Origin: Scytalidium lignicola | Taxonomy: Eukaryota > Ascomycota > Leotiomycetes | Length of the DNA: 32,191 bases | Assembly: GCA_002812745.2 (NCBI GenBank) | Contig: NCSJ02000435.1 | Coordinates: 1 to 32,191, forward strand | Direction: 5' to 3' | Shown here: positions 20,327 to 30,410 of the stretch, piece by piece | Position numbering within the stretch: the first letter of the stretch is position 1 | Layout of the letters: each line of letters opens with the position of its first letter | Position numbers and translations under genes: made by a program | Notes under the pieces: generated by a model | The model's input: only the letters and a program-made list of their open reading frames with translations | Told to the model about the DNA's origin: nothing | Databases searched by the model: none

Positions 20327-21662
20327 CTAATGTCTCTCTCGGCCCTTGGTATTTTCCACAATCTCCTTCACGATCTTCTCCACCTCAGCTTTCGACCCCT
20401 TAGTCGCCCACCTAACATTCATATCCATCCCTGACCCCGTAAAATCAACATATTTTAGACTCTGACATTGAGTCATAATAACATTGACTCCTGCTGTCGT
20501 CAACCACAGGGAACTCCGAGCAATGATAGTCTCAAGATGCTCTAGTTTCTTGAGCCAGAAGATAATCTCATTAGCAAAGACAGCAGTAAGCTCATTAGCA
20601 CGCCATGTCCATGATTTTGGAACATCAGAGACAAAGATCAGACCTGTGAAGGCTGTTGGAAGATGGTCTTCATGCTGGACTTTAAAGTCCGCTGCTACCT
20701 GGAGCCGAGAGAAGTTGACCTTACTGGTTTCCAGTTAGATATAGCTGTGATTTTTTCAGTACTGGGGCTCTGCTTACCGAAGCCCATTACAAGCCGCCAA
20801 AACATGACATATACCACCCACTGGAATATCTCTAGTACGGTGAAAGCTCTTCAGCAACGGACTTGGAGGTGGATGGGTAGATCTAGAATGCTTCTGACCC
20901 ATGCCGATTGGTCCCATCATTAACCGATCACGGTTGGCATAGTACATATCATGATTCCGATATTTGAATTCTCTCCATCCTGCTAGAGGTATTAATTCTC
21001 CGTCTCTTTGCGCTTGAGTCCCACAGTAACTCAAATCCAGTATTCGTACCATTTGAGCATAATGCTGCCTATGGCTTACAGTCCAGGCAAATTGAGCGTA
21101 TCGGTATGTACTTGCAAAGTATGGCTTAATATAAAGATATGATGCTGCAACCTCGGTAAGGTTGGAATTTGTGAGCATCAAAGCATGCAATTCTGGCTGC
21201 TGTAGACATTGGCATATTGCATCCAATATCTCTACAGGTAGAGTAGCAAGGTTAGGTGCTGTTGCATATTTCCTCCTTCTCAGTACAGAGGAGGTAAAAG
21301 ACTTCAGTGAGTTTGTTGAAGAGGAGTTGCGACGCCGCTGGAGATGGTTTGGCAGTGGATTTGCAGGGGGGATCAAGGATCTGTACTTGATGACTACGGC
21401 TTCATCTTTCCTGTTTTCCAAAACAGTCCTAAGTGAGCTGGTTCTTTTTTCCCGTGGCCATGAAGTAGCACTGCTATCAACCTGAGATATGATAGAAGCT
21501 GTCAGGAAGTGGTGATGGCTAAAAGCGAGTCCGTTTGATCGTTGCGATACACGCAGCAAATCAGTATCTTTTCTTCTTCTGCCACTCCTGTGTTGACGTG
21601 TCAGCAAGAAAACCCCGACGAATGGAATTTGAGGCACTGATATCTCTTACATCTTTTTGCAT
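20327..21662 (-). CDS. F-box protein with leucine-rich-repeat-like segment
   Basis: Model: exons 21651-21662, 20778-21481 and 20327-20723, giving 370 aa. The second intron (GTAAGC...ACCAG) restores CNGLRKVNFSRLQVAADF. The F-box is at about residues 84-125 (NLATLPVEILDAICQCLQQPELHALMLTNSNLTEVAASYLY). After it come LRR-like strands: MVRILDLSYCGT, LRKVNFSRLQV, LTGLIFVSDVP-type spacing, LEHLETIIARSS and CQSLKYVDFTGSGM. It is likely a substrate adaptor of an SCF ubiquitin ligase (the F-box binds Skp1). The N-terminus is Ser/Arg-rich. The start is the weak point. The long exon has no early ATG, and a clean CTGAC...CTCAG acceptor precedes 21481. I therefore propose a four-codon first exon (MQKD) ending at GTAAGA, but a different upstream exon is possible. 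The C-terminus reads NTKGRERH. Confidence 0.75.
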
Positions 21663-23150
21663 ATAAAGTAACCAATCGTATCTTATTCAGTCTCTCAGTT
21701 CATCACCAGGAATGTGTTCATAGCTGAGGAGCTCAAGCACGGTAAGCGAGTATCGCCGAGAAAAGGTGGAAGCATTCTTCATGCGCTCATGACAATGATA
21801 TGTCTTAAACCCATCTCCCTCTCGCATTGGCGAGCTTAAATGCCGCATCTCTCAACTCCAGGAGGGACCTTTGTCGACAATAGTTTATGAACCCCGTCTC
21901 GGGTCCCTTGCAGTTGGCGGCGGCGAAGGAGAAGGTGGTAACGGAAGTGACTGGAGGAAATATACCTCACCATGGATAGCTGCAGCACGCCTTACCCTTC
22001 CGTGCCTTAGGCCTATGTACGTTCAGGGTAGCTGGCGTTCTCGGGGGTTCTAAGTGCGAGCACTAGAAGACTGGTCGGCAGCTGGGTTCCGATCTGGAGT
22101 AGAAACTCAAGTTCTGGAAGGTAGGTTGAGTGATCGAAAGAAGCGCTGGTTCTGGGGCTAAGAAGAATCGAGGTTTAAGTAGACCGGCTATTGGAAGCTT
22201 GCATCATCACTGCCACAATGTGCCCCCCTCGAAAGAGACCGAGGAAGCGTCGAGATATGCACCATCCCATTTTTCATAAATCATACCGTAACTATCTGTA
22301 TTCACTACTCAAAACAGTTCTCCGTTGCCCGTGACCCTCGAGATGTGCGGGGTATCCTGAAGAGGCTGGCGGTTTAGATAAGGGCAGCTCACGCGATCGC
22401 ATATAGTGTTATAGTGTCTTACATCGAACTTGAACAACTCGCAATTTTTAGAACACAGATAGCGAGCGTCTGGAGTTTATGAGAGAGAATGACAGGCACA
22501 TCTGACCTCTTGTGTGTTGGTTGTTTTGAAAGGTTCCATCCCTCTCTGCGCCAAAAGATACAGGGCGGGGCTTATCGGCTGATAAGCTAGCTCGGTCGTC
22601 TGGTCCAAATTCGATAAGCTTGTCCGACGGCCGAAGGTACTAACTCAGTAACCACTGTATGAAAGTACTTACGTATGAAGGGGCACGTTCTCAGATCGGG
22701 AAGCCCGGTCTCGGAATCTTTCATCCTTTCTAGACTTGTAGCGAAGTAGCTCCCCAAGGTGGTTGATGGCCTATTAGTGGGTCAAAGGTGAGTAGAGAGT
22801 ATGGGCATTAGTTAAAGAGAATACGCTGAGGCCTGGAAATTGTACTAATATGATTCTACGCTGCCATGAGGTAGAAGTGAAGTGCTAAAATAAGTCGTAG
22901 AACGGCCAAACAGTAGGGTAGAAATAAGAGGGGAAAGTGTGCCAAGGCTGCATGAGAAACCAGATTTGAAAGAGACAACACAACGTGATATCGTCAATCC
23001 CAAATCCAATATTTTCTATTCTGTTGTAGCACACAATTTTCCAGGTGTTATTTCCTGCCCTGTAAGTGTTTCAAAATCCCAAAAACACCGCCTGATGCAA
23101 ATATGCATCCCCCATAACGCCGATATATGCATGGAGTATTAGAGGCCCGT
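21663..23150. other. Gene-poor interval with GATA-site cluster
   Basis: About 1.5 kb with no recognisable gene on either strand. Short open frames (for example 21871-22053 and 22939-23142) have no motif. A 38-codon plus-strand frame from the ATG at about 22218 begins MCPPRKRPRKRRD, but it is too short to call. The stretch includes a GATA palindrome near 22571. The right end is the 3' flank of the TFIIF gene. Confidence 0.4.
22571..22618. promoter_or_regulatory. Cluster of three GATA-factor-type sites
   Basis: CTTATC (22571-22576) and GATAAG (22581-22586) form an inverted pair spaced by GGCT, and a further GATAAG is at 22613-22618. Fungal GATA factors (nitrogen, light, iron and sexual-development regulators) bind HGATAR, often in pairs. 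No gene start is close: the nearest, on the minus strand, ends at 23151, and the F-box gene start lies about 0.9 kb to the left. Which gene it would control is unclear. Confidence 0.35.
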
Positions 23151-24408
23151 TCAGGGAACCACATCCTCAAATTTAATATCCTCATCTTCATCTTCATCAT
23201 CTCCCATTTCAGACTCGTCTCCGAGTGCATTGTCAGAAACCGGTGCGACAGCATCACCGACACCTTGGTAGTTGTCAAGCTTGTTCTCCGGTTTCAACGA
23301 CCACTGTGTGGCAAAGCGCCCACTCTTCGCCAGGACAGCAACTTTCTCCAATGTTTCGCGGAGGTAAGCTTCTGGTTGTTGTAACTCTGCACGCAAGGCC
23401 TTCATAGACCAGTAATTGTACCTCCTGAAGCACTCGAAAATCTTGTCCAAAAGTTCGTTCTGTGGTATACGAGCAGTTTTGCTGAGTTGCGGGCGATTCC
23501 CGGCAGCAGTTCCTTTGGTTTTCTGAAAATATTAGCCAAACACATTGAACCAAGCATCACTACACTTACGATGAATCCACCAAATGTGTTCATTGCGCCA
23601 ACAGTGCCTGGTTGGATGAAACCGTGTCCAATACTTGAAACATCTTCATTTAGGAATTTAGTACCCAATTTCGGTCGCATAGCTTCAAGTGTTCGCTCCG
23701 CAAGAAGTCGTTCTGATTCCTCATTCTCAACTGCGACACAATTGACTTCATGTGCGATTCTTCCCACTAGTGTGGTTCGTTCTAAGATCACACACTTAGT
23801 AATGATTCACCATTTGAATCTGCAGAACTTACTTGGTATTGCCTTCCTGAAATAAGGCTGATATCTTTTGTTTGGATCATATGGGCCTTTCGTCGCCGAC
23901 TTTTGTTGTTTCTCACGGGTGAGTCTGGCAGGCATATTGGCATTAGTGGGATCGAATTTTTGCTTTGACTTCGACTTAAACCCCGGAAGATCTTGCTCTG
24001 TAAAAACAAATGTATTCTTAACAGACTCCTCTGTCACATCCAATACATATTCTTTAGGGACCATTTGATGTTCTGATAAGTCTGACGAAAGAAGCATTGA
24101 TAATGATGTCTAATGTGCATATCAGCATTGCGATCCTCTCTGGCTTCTGGGCTACATACCTTCTGCTGTCCGTCAGGCATGACCTCAGATGTCTGCCTAA
24201 TAGTGCCAATCCTAATCTCTGCATCATCATCTAGTTTTGACCAGGCCTCCCATAAGTACTTGGGAACACGAGCCAGATAGAGTGTCTGATACATAGGATC
24301 AGTATTAAATTCGAGGTCTCCAGCATCCTCGTAAATGTCTTCTTCCTCAAAGTTTGCGGGAGAGGCGACTGGAGCGTCAGGATCTGGCTTGATGAGAGGG
24401 TCTGCCAT
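23151..24408 (-). CDS. tfg2: Transcription initiation factor IIF subunit beta
   Basis: Small/beta subunit of TFIIF (RAP30/Tfg2), which binds RNA polymerase II and helps preinitiation-complex assembly and start-site selection in the nucleus. Four exons, 24160-24408, 23833-24109, 23570-23781 and 23151-23522, encode 369 aa. All three donors are GTATGT or GTAAGT and the phases agree (0, 1, 0). Near the N-terminus is LYLARVPKYLWEAWSKLDD...RIGTIR, the dimerisation-domain signature. The middle contains PKEYVLDV, FTEQDLPGF and TTLVGRIAHEVNCVAVENEE. The C-terminal winged helix (about 262-328) includes ELLDKIFECFRRYNYWSMKALRAEL and LAKSGRFATQWSLKPE. An acidic tail ends the protein (MGDDEDEDEDIKFEDVVP). 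Its start faces that of the CCCH zinc-finger gene across 352 bp. Confidence 0.93.
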
Positions 24409-24760
24409 GGCTCCTTCTGAGTATTATTATCGAAGAACCTCCATGCAGATTGCGTAAAGAAGTCGAATATATGCAACAATGGTGTTTTCTTTGTTCCGCG
24501 TCGCGAATTCTTGCAATGATGTTAGTATCTAGATAGCTTAGATGTTGACAAGGATCTATTGCTGACGTCGGAACCTTTAACATTTAACGCTAATCCTAGG
24601 TCGCTTAGCGCGAGCGGTCTGGATATCCAACACCTTCTACTGTGGCTTGCGTTCACATATTTTCCTTTACACTTTTTCCCTTTCACAACCAATACAAGGA
24701 ACTTTCTCTTTGTATAGAACTTAATTATTTAAAATACTGTCTAACATATAGCTTTCGATA
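24409..24760. promoter_or_regulatory. Bidirectional promoter between TFIIF beta and CCCH protein genes
   Basis: A 352-bp spacer between two divergent ATGs. It must contain both promoters and 5' leaders. The right part is pyrimidine-rich on the + strand (about 24655-24710). No specific factor site is claimed. Confidence 0.6.
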
Positions 24761-26516
24761 ATGGCCTCCGAGGATCAAGAGATCCTAGCCAAGATTAGCC
24801 AACTAGCTGGTAAGCTTGCGCCACCGAACCATCATACGTGCATTGTATCTGATATGCATTGTGTGGCAGGTCAAATAAATCGGCATAAGAGCAATCAATC
24901 CACAGGGAGTCATCCACATAGCCAAACGTCATCGCCAGTACCGTATACAAATAGTTTGGGAGGTAGGATCCCTACGCATCAAGAGTCCCAGCAACGAATC
25001 GCAACATCTGACGATAGCACCCAAGCACATGCAGGATGGATACCAAGGGGTCGTAGTGGCCGTAGTACCTACTCCACCAGAGGATATGCAAGGGGTGGTC
25101 GGCCGTCTCAAATCCACAGAAATAAGACCCTTGTATTGAATGGCAACAACTCGAATCCCTCGATATCGGAACCTGCAGGCCAAGTCCTCGAAAGTACCGA
25201 CGCGGACATCGAGCAGTCAAAGACCCAGGCCCCAGCATGGGTATCAAAAACTGATCGCCATCTGCAACTCATAAATACAGCTGTCTTTGAGAAAAACAGT
25301 CAACACCGAGTCAAGGCTATCGAGGAGACACGAATGCAGAAACTCAAACAACGAGATGAACGAGAGAAGGCAAAACTTAGTAGGCATCTGCAGCGAGTTG
25401 GTAGTAACATCGTAACTGCTGGAAATGTGACGTCACGACCTAGTGATATCCCTGGTGTTTATGAGATCGATATTCAAGGCATTCGGTTTCGGGTTGCAAA
25501 AAATGGAAGCAAGCTTGTGAAAGTCTCTGGTGAGGAAATACAGATACCACTGGCCAACAATGCGGTTGGACAACAACAGGCAGGTCTAAGCTCACACGGT
25601 TCAGGTGATATCAATGCAGCAAAGGCTACGCCAAAAACCGCCTTAGTTGGAGGCGTCAGATTTTATAGAAGCAAAAATGGTAATATGTATCGTGCTGGAA
25701 TAGTAAAGGCTCACCGGTATGGGGTTTATTATACTCTTATAACACTCTGAAGGTATATTTCTTTTGCGATGAGTGCTGATGATTTGGTAACTAGGAAAAA
25801 TGCGAAGATCAAGAAGATCAATGAGCCTTGCAAGAGGTTTTCAACAACGGGTAGCTCCTTTCTTCCTGCTCGACTATTCTTGTCTAAGGACGAATCTGCT
25901 TGAAGAGCCAGATTTGGGCAGCAGCTAACACTACAGTTATTTAGGATCATGCACCAAAGGCCCAAGATGTCCGTATATCCATGACGCATCAAAAGTTGCA
26001 ATTTGCAAGGAGTTTCTTCAGACGGGATCATGCCCAAGTGGAGATTCTTGTGATCTTTCGCATGAACTCATCCCAGAAAGAACACCTCTCTGTCTGCATT
26101 TTATGAAGGGAAATTGCTCCAACCCGAATTGTCGTTATGCTCATGTTCGTGTAGCACCAACAGCTCCAATTTGCAGGCCATTTGCAATTTATGGCTATTG
26201 TGAAAAAGGAGCTAGCTGTCAAGACAAACACGCTCATGAGTGCCCTGACTTTAGTAACACAGGTGTCTGCAACACAAAAGGATGCAAATTACCACATCGA
26301 TATAAGGCGAGTGTGATACGCAAGCAAGCAGTTCGGGGAGACACAGGAGCAGAAGACTCTAGCAGTGATATCTCAAGTGACGAGGAAGAGGAGGAAGAGA
26401 TCGACAGTGATGATGTTGATTCTGATGAGTTCGACGAAGAAGAAATCTTGCAAAATGACGACACAGCGCCAGATCCAGGCATAAAAATGCAGCAGGATTT
26501 TGTAAAATTTTCTTGA
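24761..26516 (+). CDS. Five-finger CCCH zinc-finger protein (ZC3H3/Red5/Lee1-like)
   Basis: Four exons, 24761-24809, 24870-25716, 25795-25850 and 25945-26516, encode 507 aa. All junctions are GT-AG, and the third intron splits the first finger. The N-terminal half is polar, with an RGG-like patch (RGRSGRSTYSTRGYARGGR), a coiled charged helix (EETRMQKLKQRDEREKAKLSRHL) and two related strand motifs (GIRFRVAKNGSKLV, GVRFYRSKNGNMYR). Then come five CCCH fingers: C311-x8-C320-x5-C326-x3-H330; C338-x8-C347-x5-C353-x3-H357; C367-x7-C375-x4-C380-x3-H384; C394-x8-C403-x5-C409-x3-H413; C417-x8-C426-x4-C431-x3-H435. Five tandem fingers after such strand motifs is the plan of human ZC3H3 and S. pombe Red5, nuclear RNA-binding proteins in mRNA export or exosome-linked RNA decay. 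The C-terminus is highly acidic and ends in DFVKFS. The family call is strong; the exact role is inferred. Confidence 0.88.
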
Positions 26517-27251
26517 TATGGATGACACAACTAAATGATACCCCTTTTTTTCATTTTCTAGGAAACAGCGCATATGGGTCCCTGAGGATAGATGGGTGGC
26601 GTCTAAGTATCAAAATGATCATTTCCATGATCATCATTTTCTCTCTTCTTGCTTACGACTTACGATCTACGTTTTGGTCTACAGATTGAAAGGCTGTGAC
26701 TGAACCTGCATTAGAAGCATCTGTCAGTACTGGCGTGATTCAACATGTCAAAGTGGAGGGGCATACTGGGACTGAAGTGTCCTCGCAAGGCAGACTTGAC
26801 TTGTCCTTCCTCTCCTTTTTTCCCCCTTTCTTTTAGAAAAATACAGACGAATAGAAGAATCATTATCATCATATTGCGGCTTAGCTCCACACCAGCTCAT
26901 TATTACGTCTGCATAATTTCATCTTTTAAACATTATCATATTGAGTATATCCTCGTTGTCCCTCGGGAAGCATGTGGAGATTTAGTTTTGCGGGTATTGG
27001 CAAGGTGACGGTTGAAGAAATCAACAACCAGCACAGCACATCACCCTCCCCTCGGAACAAGCAAGCGGGTCCCCAAATCGTTGCTGCAAGCACATGACTC
27101 TATGGTCAGTCAGTCGTATGAAAAACCCAAGGCCTCTATTCCCATCGAAAAACTGTCACGCACATACACCCAAGCCCCTCCAAACCCTCCAAGCCTAAAC
27201 AAGGGGGTAGGGGGGGTAGAGTGTAGAAAATTTCTATTTTCAGGAGCGAAA

Positions 27252-27268
27252 AGAGAGAGAGAGAGAGA
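27252..27268. repeat. (AG)n microsatellite
   Basis: Perfect AG dinucleotide run of 17 nt within a purine-rich stretch; directly visible. Confidence 0.95.
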
Positions 27269-27538
27269 AAGTGTTTAGGAAACCCAAGACAAAAAAAGGG
27301 GGAGAGAGGTCGTGTGTTTCAGAATTATGGAATCCATTCTCATCGATTGGATTGGGTATCTTCTCCAACGCGCGGGTTACGGGGAAAGTAAAGTAAAGTA
27401 AACAACAACACAAAAAAAAAACAGCCTCGGACAGCCTCGTCCGTTCCAGCCCAATCTATCGGGGGGGTTATTTTTCTACACCGCTTCTTGGATGGGCAAG
27501 ATTTTTTCTTTCTTTTCGCCCCCTTCCCTTTCCACACT

Positions 27539-27613
27539 GCCCCCCTTCACCTCACCTTACCTTACCTTGCCACAGGGGAGGTGAGTGAGTGAGTGAGGTG
27601 AGGTGAGGGGGGC
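27539..27613. repeat. Inverted repeat, potential hairpin
   Basis: The left arm 27539-27556 (GCCCCCCTTCACCTCACC) is the reverse complement of the right arm 27597-27613, except for one unpaired T. The 40-nt loop itself contains CCTTACCTTACCTT and GTGAGTGAGTGAG tracts that can pair further. No gene start or stop is adjacent, so a terminator role is not evident. Confidence 0.75.
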
Positions 27614-27823
27614 TGATCGCATTGCTCATCCTCCATTCCGAACCGCGCCTCTTGCTGCTTACATGAGGGATGGAGAGGTGAAGAGGAGTGAGGCGAAAAA
27701 ATATGGAATGTACCGGGTACGAAAAAGGGACTAAAGCAAGTATGTAGCTACAGGAAGTACTGTACTAAACTAATGTACTACTACTTTACTTACTGTACGT
27801 AACCTCGTATAATTTACATGTAC

Positions 27824-27858
27824 TACTGTACTGTTACTGTTACTGTTACTGTACTGTA
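27824..27858. repeat. (TACTGT)n-type short tandem repeat
   Basis: Imperfect tandem units of CTGTTA and CTGTA, including overlapping TACTGTA words. Part of the TACTGTA-rich stretch. Confidence 0.85.
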
Positions 27859-27896
27859 TACAATATGGGGATTTTTGTTCGAAAATACCCCGTTAC

Positions 27897-27920
27897 GGAT
27901 AGGATAGGATAGGATAGGAT
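27897..27920. repeat. (GGATA)n pentanucleotide repeat
   Basis: Nearly five perfect tandem units of GGATA; directly visible. Confidence 0.95.
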
Positions 27921-28140
27921 GGTATTAGTCATGGTGCGCGCGTGCGCGGCTGAGACGGATGGAAATATTCTAAGTTAGTTATTTTGGTTTACTTTGGGGT
28001 TTTGGAATCTTTTCTATTGTAATCATGGCTCATTTATAAATTAAATTTAGTTAGTACTTGTAGATTAGTAGATTTAAGTTTAGAAAAATGTCGAAGTGTA
28101 GTACAGTAACTAGCTAGCGACCCTTTTGCAAAGTACGAAG

Positions 28141-28172
28141 GTACATAGTACATAGTACATCATAGTACATAC
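28141..28172. repeat. GTACATA tandem repeats
   Basis: Tandem GTACATA units, four in all with one CAT interruption, close to other GTAC-containing words. Confidence 0.85.
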
Positions 28173-28362
28173 ATCTATAACAATATGAAGAAAGGATAGA
28201 TCAGACACAGCAAACGATTAATTAATGCAACACACGCCCAAATTAGCTGCGTCATTCTCCCAGCTTTTTACACGTTTCAGAATATAAAACAGATGGGGAA
28301 TTCTTATTGTTTTGTGTTTGAGGATTAATGGGGCGAAGTCAAGTCATGGGTACAATTATTGG

Positions 28363-28388
28363 GTACAGTACATGTACAGTACATGTAT
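28363..28388. repeat. Tandem 11-mer GTACAGTACAT, with palindromic core
   Basis: Two perfect adjacent copies at 28363-28373 and 28374-28384. The junction creates GTACATGTAC, a perfect palindrome, and each copy holds a TACAGTA word. Confidence 0.9.
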
Positions 28389-28579
28389 ATTGAGAGTTGA
28401 GAGTGAGAGTGAGAGCGTGCGCCTGTCCTTGGTCTTGGCCTTGGGCCTTGGGTCTTGGAATAGAAAATATTACAAGCAACGAAAAAAAAAGAAGCAGGAG
28501 TGGATTACGTCCTTCCCTCACCGGAACAAGGACGGGTTATTTTTGTCTTGGGATGGAATTAATGCCTTTTCTTTACCAG

Positions 28580-28602
28580 GTTACAGAGTTACAGAGTTAC
28601 AG
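28580..28602. repeat. (GTTACAGA)n octamer repeat
   Basis: Two full units and a seven-base third unit, all perfect; directly visible. Confidence 0.9.
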
Positions 28603-28772
28603 TTCCACACCTACAGACCGACAGAAACGGNTTTTTTTATTTAGAGTTTCCCGCTGACCAATTGAATGGAATGATGAGGGGGGGGCCCCGCAAAACGGCT
28701 TTGCTGGCATGAGTAATCGCCTATAGGAGGGCGGTGAGAAGAATAGATGGTTTTTCCATAATTAATTCGTCA

Positions 28773-28789
28773 GCTGGCTGGCTGGCTGG
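28773..28789. repeat. (GCTG)n tetranucleotide repeat
   Basis: Four GCTG units plus one base, followed by TACGGAGTA (28790-28798), a word often seen in intergenic DNA of Pezizomycotina. Confidence 0.9.
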
Positions 28790-28817
28790 TACGGAGTAAT
28801 TGTCAAACAATTGATTA

Positions 28818-28839
28818 ATGATGATGATGATGATGATGA
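28818..28839. repeat. (ATG)n trinucleotide repeat
   Basis: Seven perfect ATG units. They create long runs of apparent Met, His or Asp codons in open frames that are not genes. Confidence 0.95.
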
Positions 28840-28967
28840 AACTGATTTTCAATTTTCCTCTTGCGATTAATTGTAGGGTTTTTTTCCCTGTAGACTTTTG
28901 TACATGGTTCCTTGTAAGGCAGNTTTTTTTTTTCACTTCTGATCAAATTGTAACTGTACTTGTATAT

Positions 28968-28989
28968 GTACATGTACATGCACATGTAC
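28968..28989. repeat. Palindromic GTACATGTAC-type repeat
   Basis: GTACATGTAC is followed by ATGC and then ACATGTAC. The same palindrome appears at 28368-28377, so the word recurs within the region. Confidence 0.85.
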
Positions 28990-29236
28990 CTCCGTACTCT
29001 GTATACAGCTTGCATTTCACCAGCCACTAACTCTTCATTACTGTACTAACTAGGGATAAACAAACAAACAAAACCACACCCGTGAGCGATACGGCAGAAC
29101 TTCCGAAAAAGAAAGAAAAAAAGAAAAACCGTGCCCCCAATTCAAAGGGTTTCCCCACTGTGACTCTTAACCAACTCATTCGGGCATGGCTGACCGCTGG
29201 ATTCCTGATTTGGCAGTCCGCGGTGGCTTTGGAGGG

Positions 29237-29296
29237 GAGAGAGAGAGAGATCGTCTCTGGGTAGCNTTTTTTGATTCTCCCCCTCTCTCTCTCTCT
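29237..29296. repeat. Opposed (GA)n and (CT)n tracts
   Basis: (GA)7 at 29237-29250 and (CT)7 at 29283-29296 are reverse complements separated by 32 nt. They could fold into a 14-bp stem. An N lies in the loop at 29266 before a T-run. Confidence 0.8.
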
Positions 29297-29870
29297 CCAT
29301 CATTTGTTACGGGTTTTCTGTACTGTACCAGTAGTCATCATGGCGGGGACCTGCAACTCCTAAACTACTGTAATAATCCCTGGTGCAGATTTCCCAGCAC
29401 GCTTGTGCGGATCTCCCGGTTTTTTTTGCTGTTGCAAACTTTCGCCTGCGGATGTTTGAACCAGGGGGTGTGTTTGTAATAGGATGATTAGTTAGACTAC
29501 TGTAGCTAAGCTACATAAACTACTGTGTACAGAGTAGCAGTACATAGGCCAAAGTACCGTAACAGTACAGTAGTTAGTTAGATTCGGTTGTGTAGAAATT
29601 GGAAGAGGTTTTTGGACCTATTGCACAATGCCATGGAATTTGCATTGCCCCTTGGGAGTGGAGGTTTTTTCCCGTCCAATAATGCTTAGATGCCAGATGC
29701 TGCACGAGAGAGGGAGAGAGGAGAGAGTTCATCCAGTCAAGAAGAGGGTTTCACGAAGAGATCCAATCCAGCAGAGAGGAAAGGAAAATAAACATGGCAA
29801 CCTTTTTTGTTTTGTTTTGAGAAAACAAGTGCGCCTCCCGGTTTGCCTTGCCTTTTGCATCCAGCGCACA

Positions 29871-29931
29871 CATGCACACACTCACACTCACACTCACACA
29901 CTCTCTCTTTCACATACACATACACATACCA
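29871..29931. repeat. Imperfect (CA)n microsatellite
   Basis: CACACA tracts mixed with CACTCA units, a short CT run and CATACA units, followed by TACGGAGTA at 29933. Confidence 0.9.
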
Positions 29932-29966
29932 TACGGAGTATTACACCAAAGTTGATTGCAGAAGAG

Positions 29967-29987
29967 GAGGTACGGAGGTACGGAGGT
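29967..29987. repeat. (GAGGTACG)n octamer repeat
   Basis: Two complete units and a partial third of GAGGTACG, in an otherwise unremarkable stretch. Confidence 0.85.
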
Positions 29988-30386
29988 CCAGGACAGTACA
30001 ATTGGGCTGTATGTAACGGTAACCGAATCTAATCTTTTTTGGATGGATTGTCGCGCGCCCTGCCCAAAGCGTGCGAGAACAGGGCGAGAAGGCGAAGGCG
30101 AGAAGAGGCTTCTGGCGATCATATTACTTCTTGGATCCAAATAAGAAGATGCGTGTGCACGGATGGGATGGGAGTCAGGGATTGAAGGCGGGACTCAGCC
30201 CAGTTACAGTTAAGGGCAATCCGTTTGCCGTTTGCCGGGGACGGGAGTTTCTGCCGTTTGTCTCTCCAGGAAGCTGGGAAGGAAGACTGACGCTTTGCTT
30301 AGTCGTGTGTGGTCTGTTCCTGAACTGTTTCCCAAACGGGCTTCCGGTCAGACATCAAACCTCTTTACCNTTTTTTTTTTACTGTG

Positions 30387-30410
30387 ATATTGTAATATTG
30401 TAATATTGTA
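30387..30410. repeat. (ATATTGTA)3 octamer repeat
   Basis: Three perfect consecutive units just after the T-run marked by the N at 30370. Confidence 0.95.

Noticed and set aside
22218..22335. 38-codon frame beginning MCPPRKRPRKRRD
   Set aside because: Too short and low in complexity; no supporting exon structure seen.
27897..28172. CRISPR-like or telomere-like repeats
   Set aside because: Units are 5-7 bp in tandem without spacers and do not match the TTAGGG telomere repeat; these are ordinary microsatellites.
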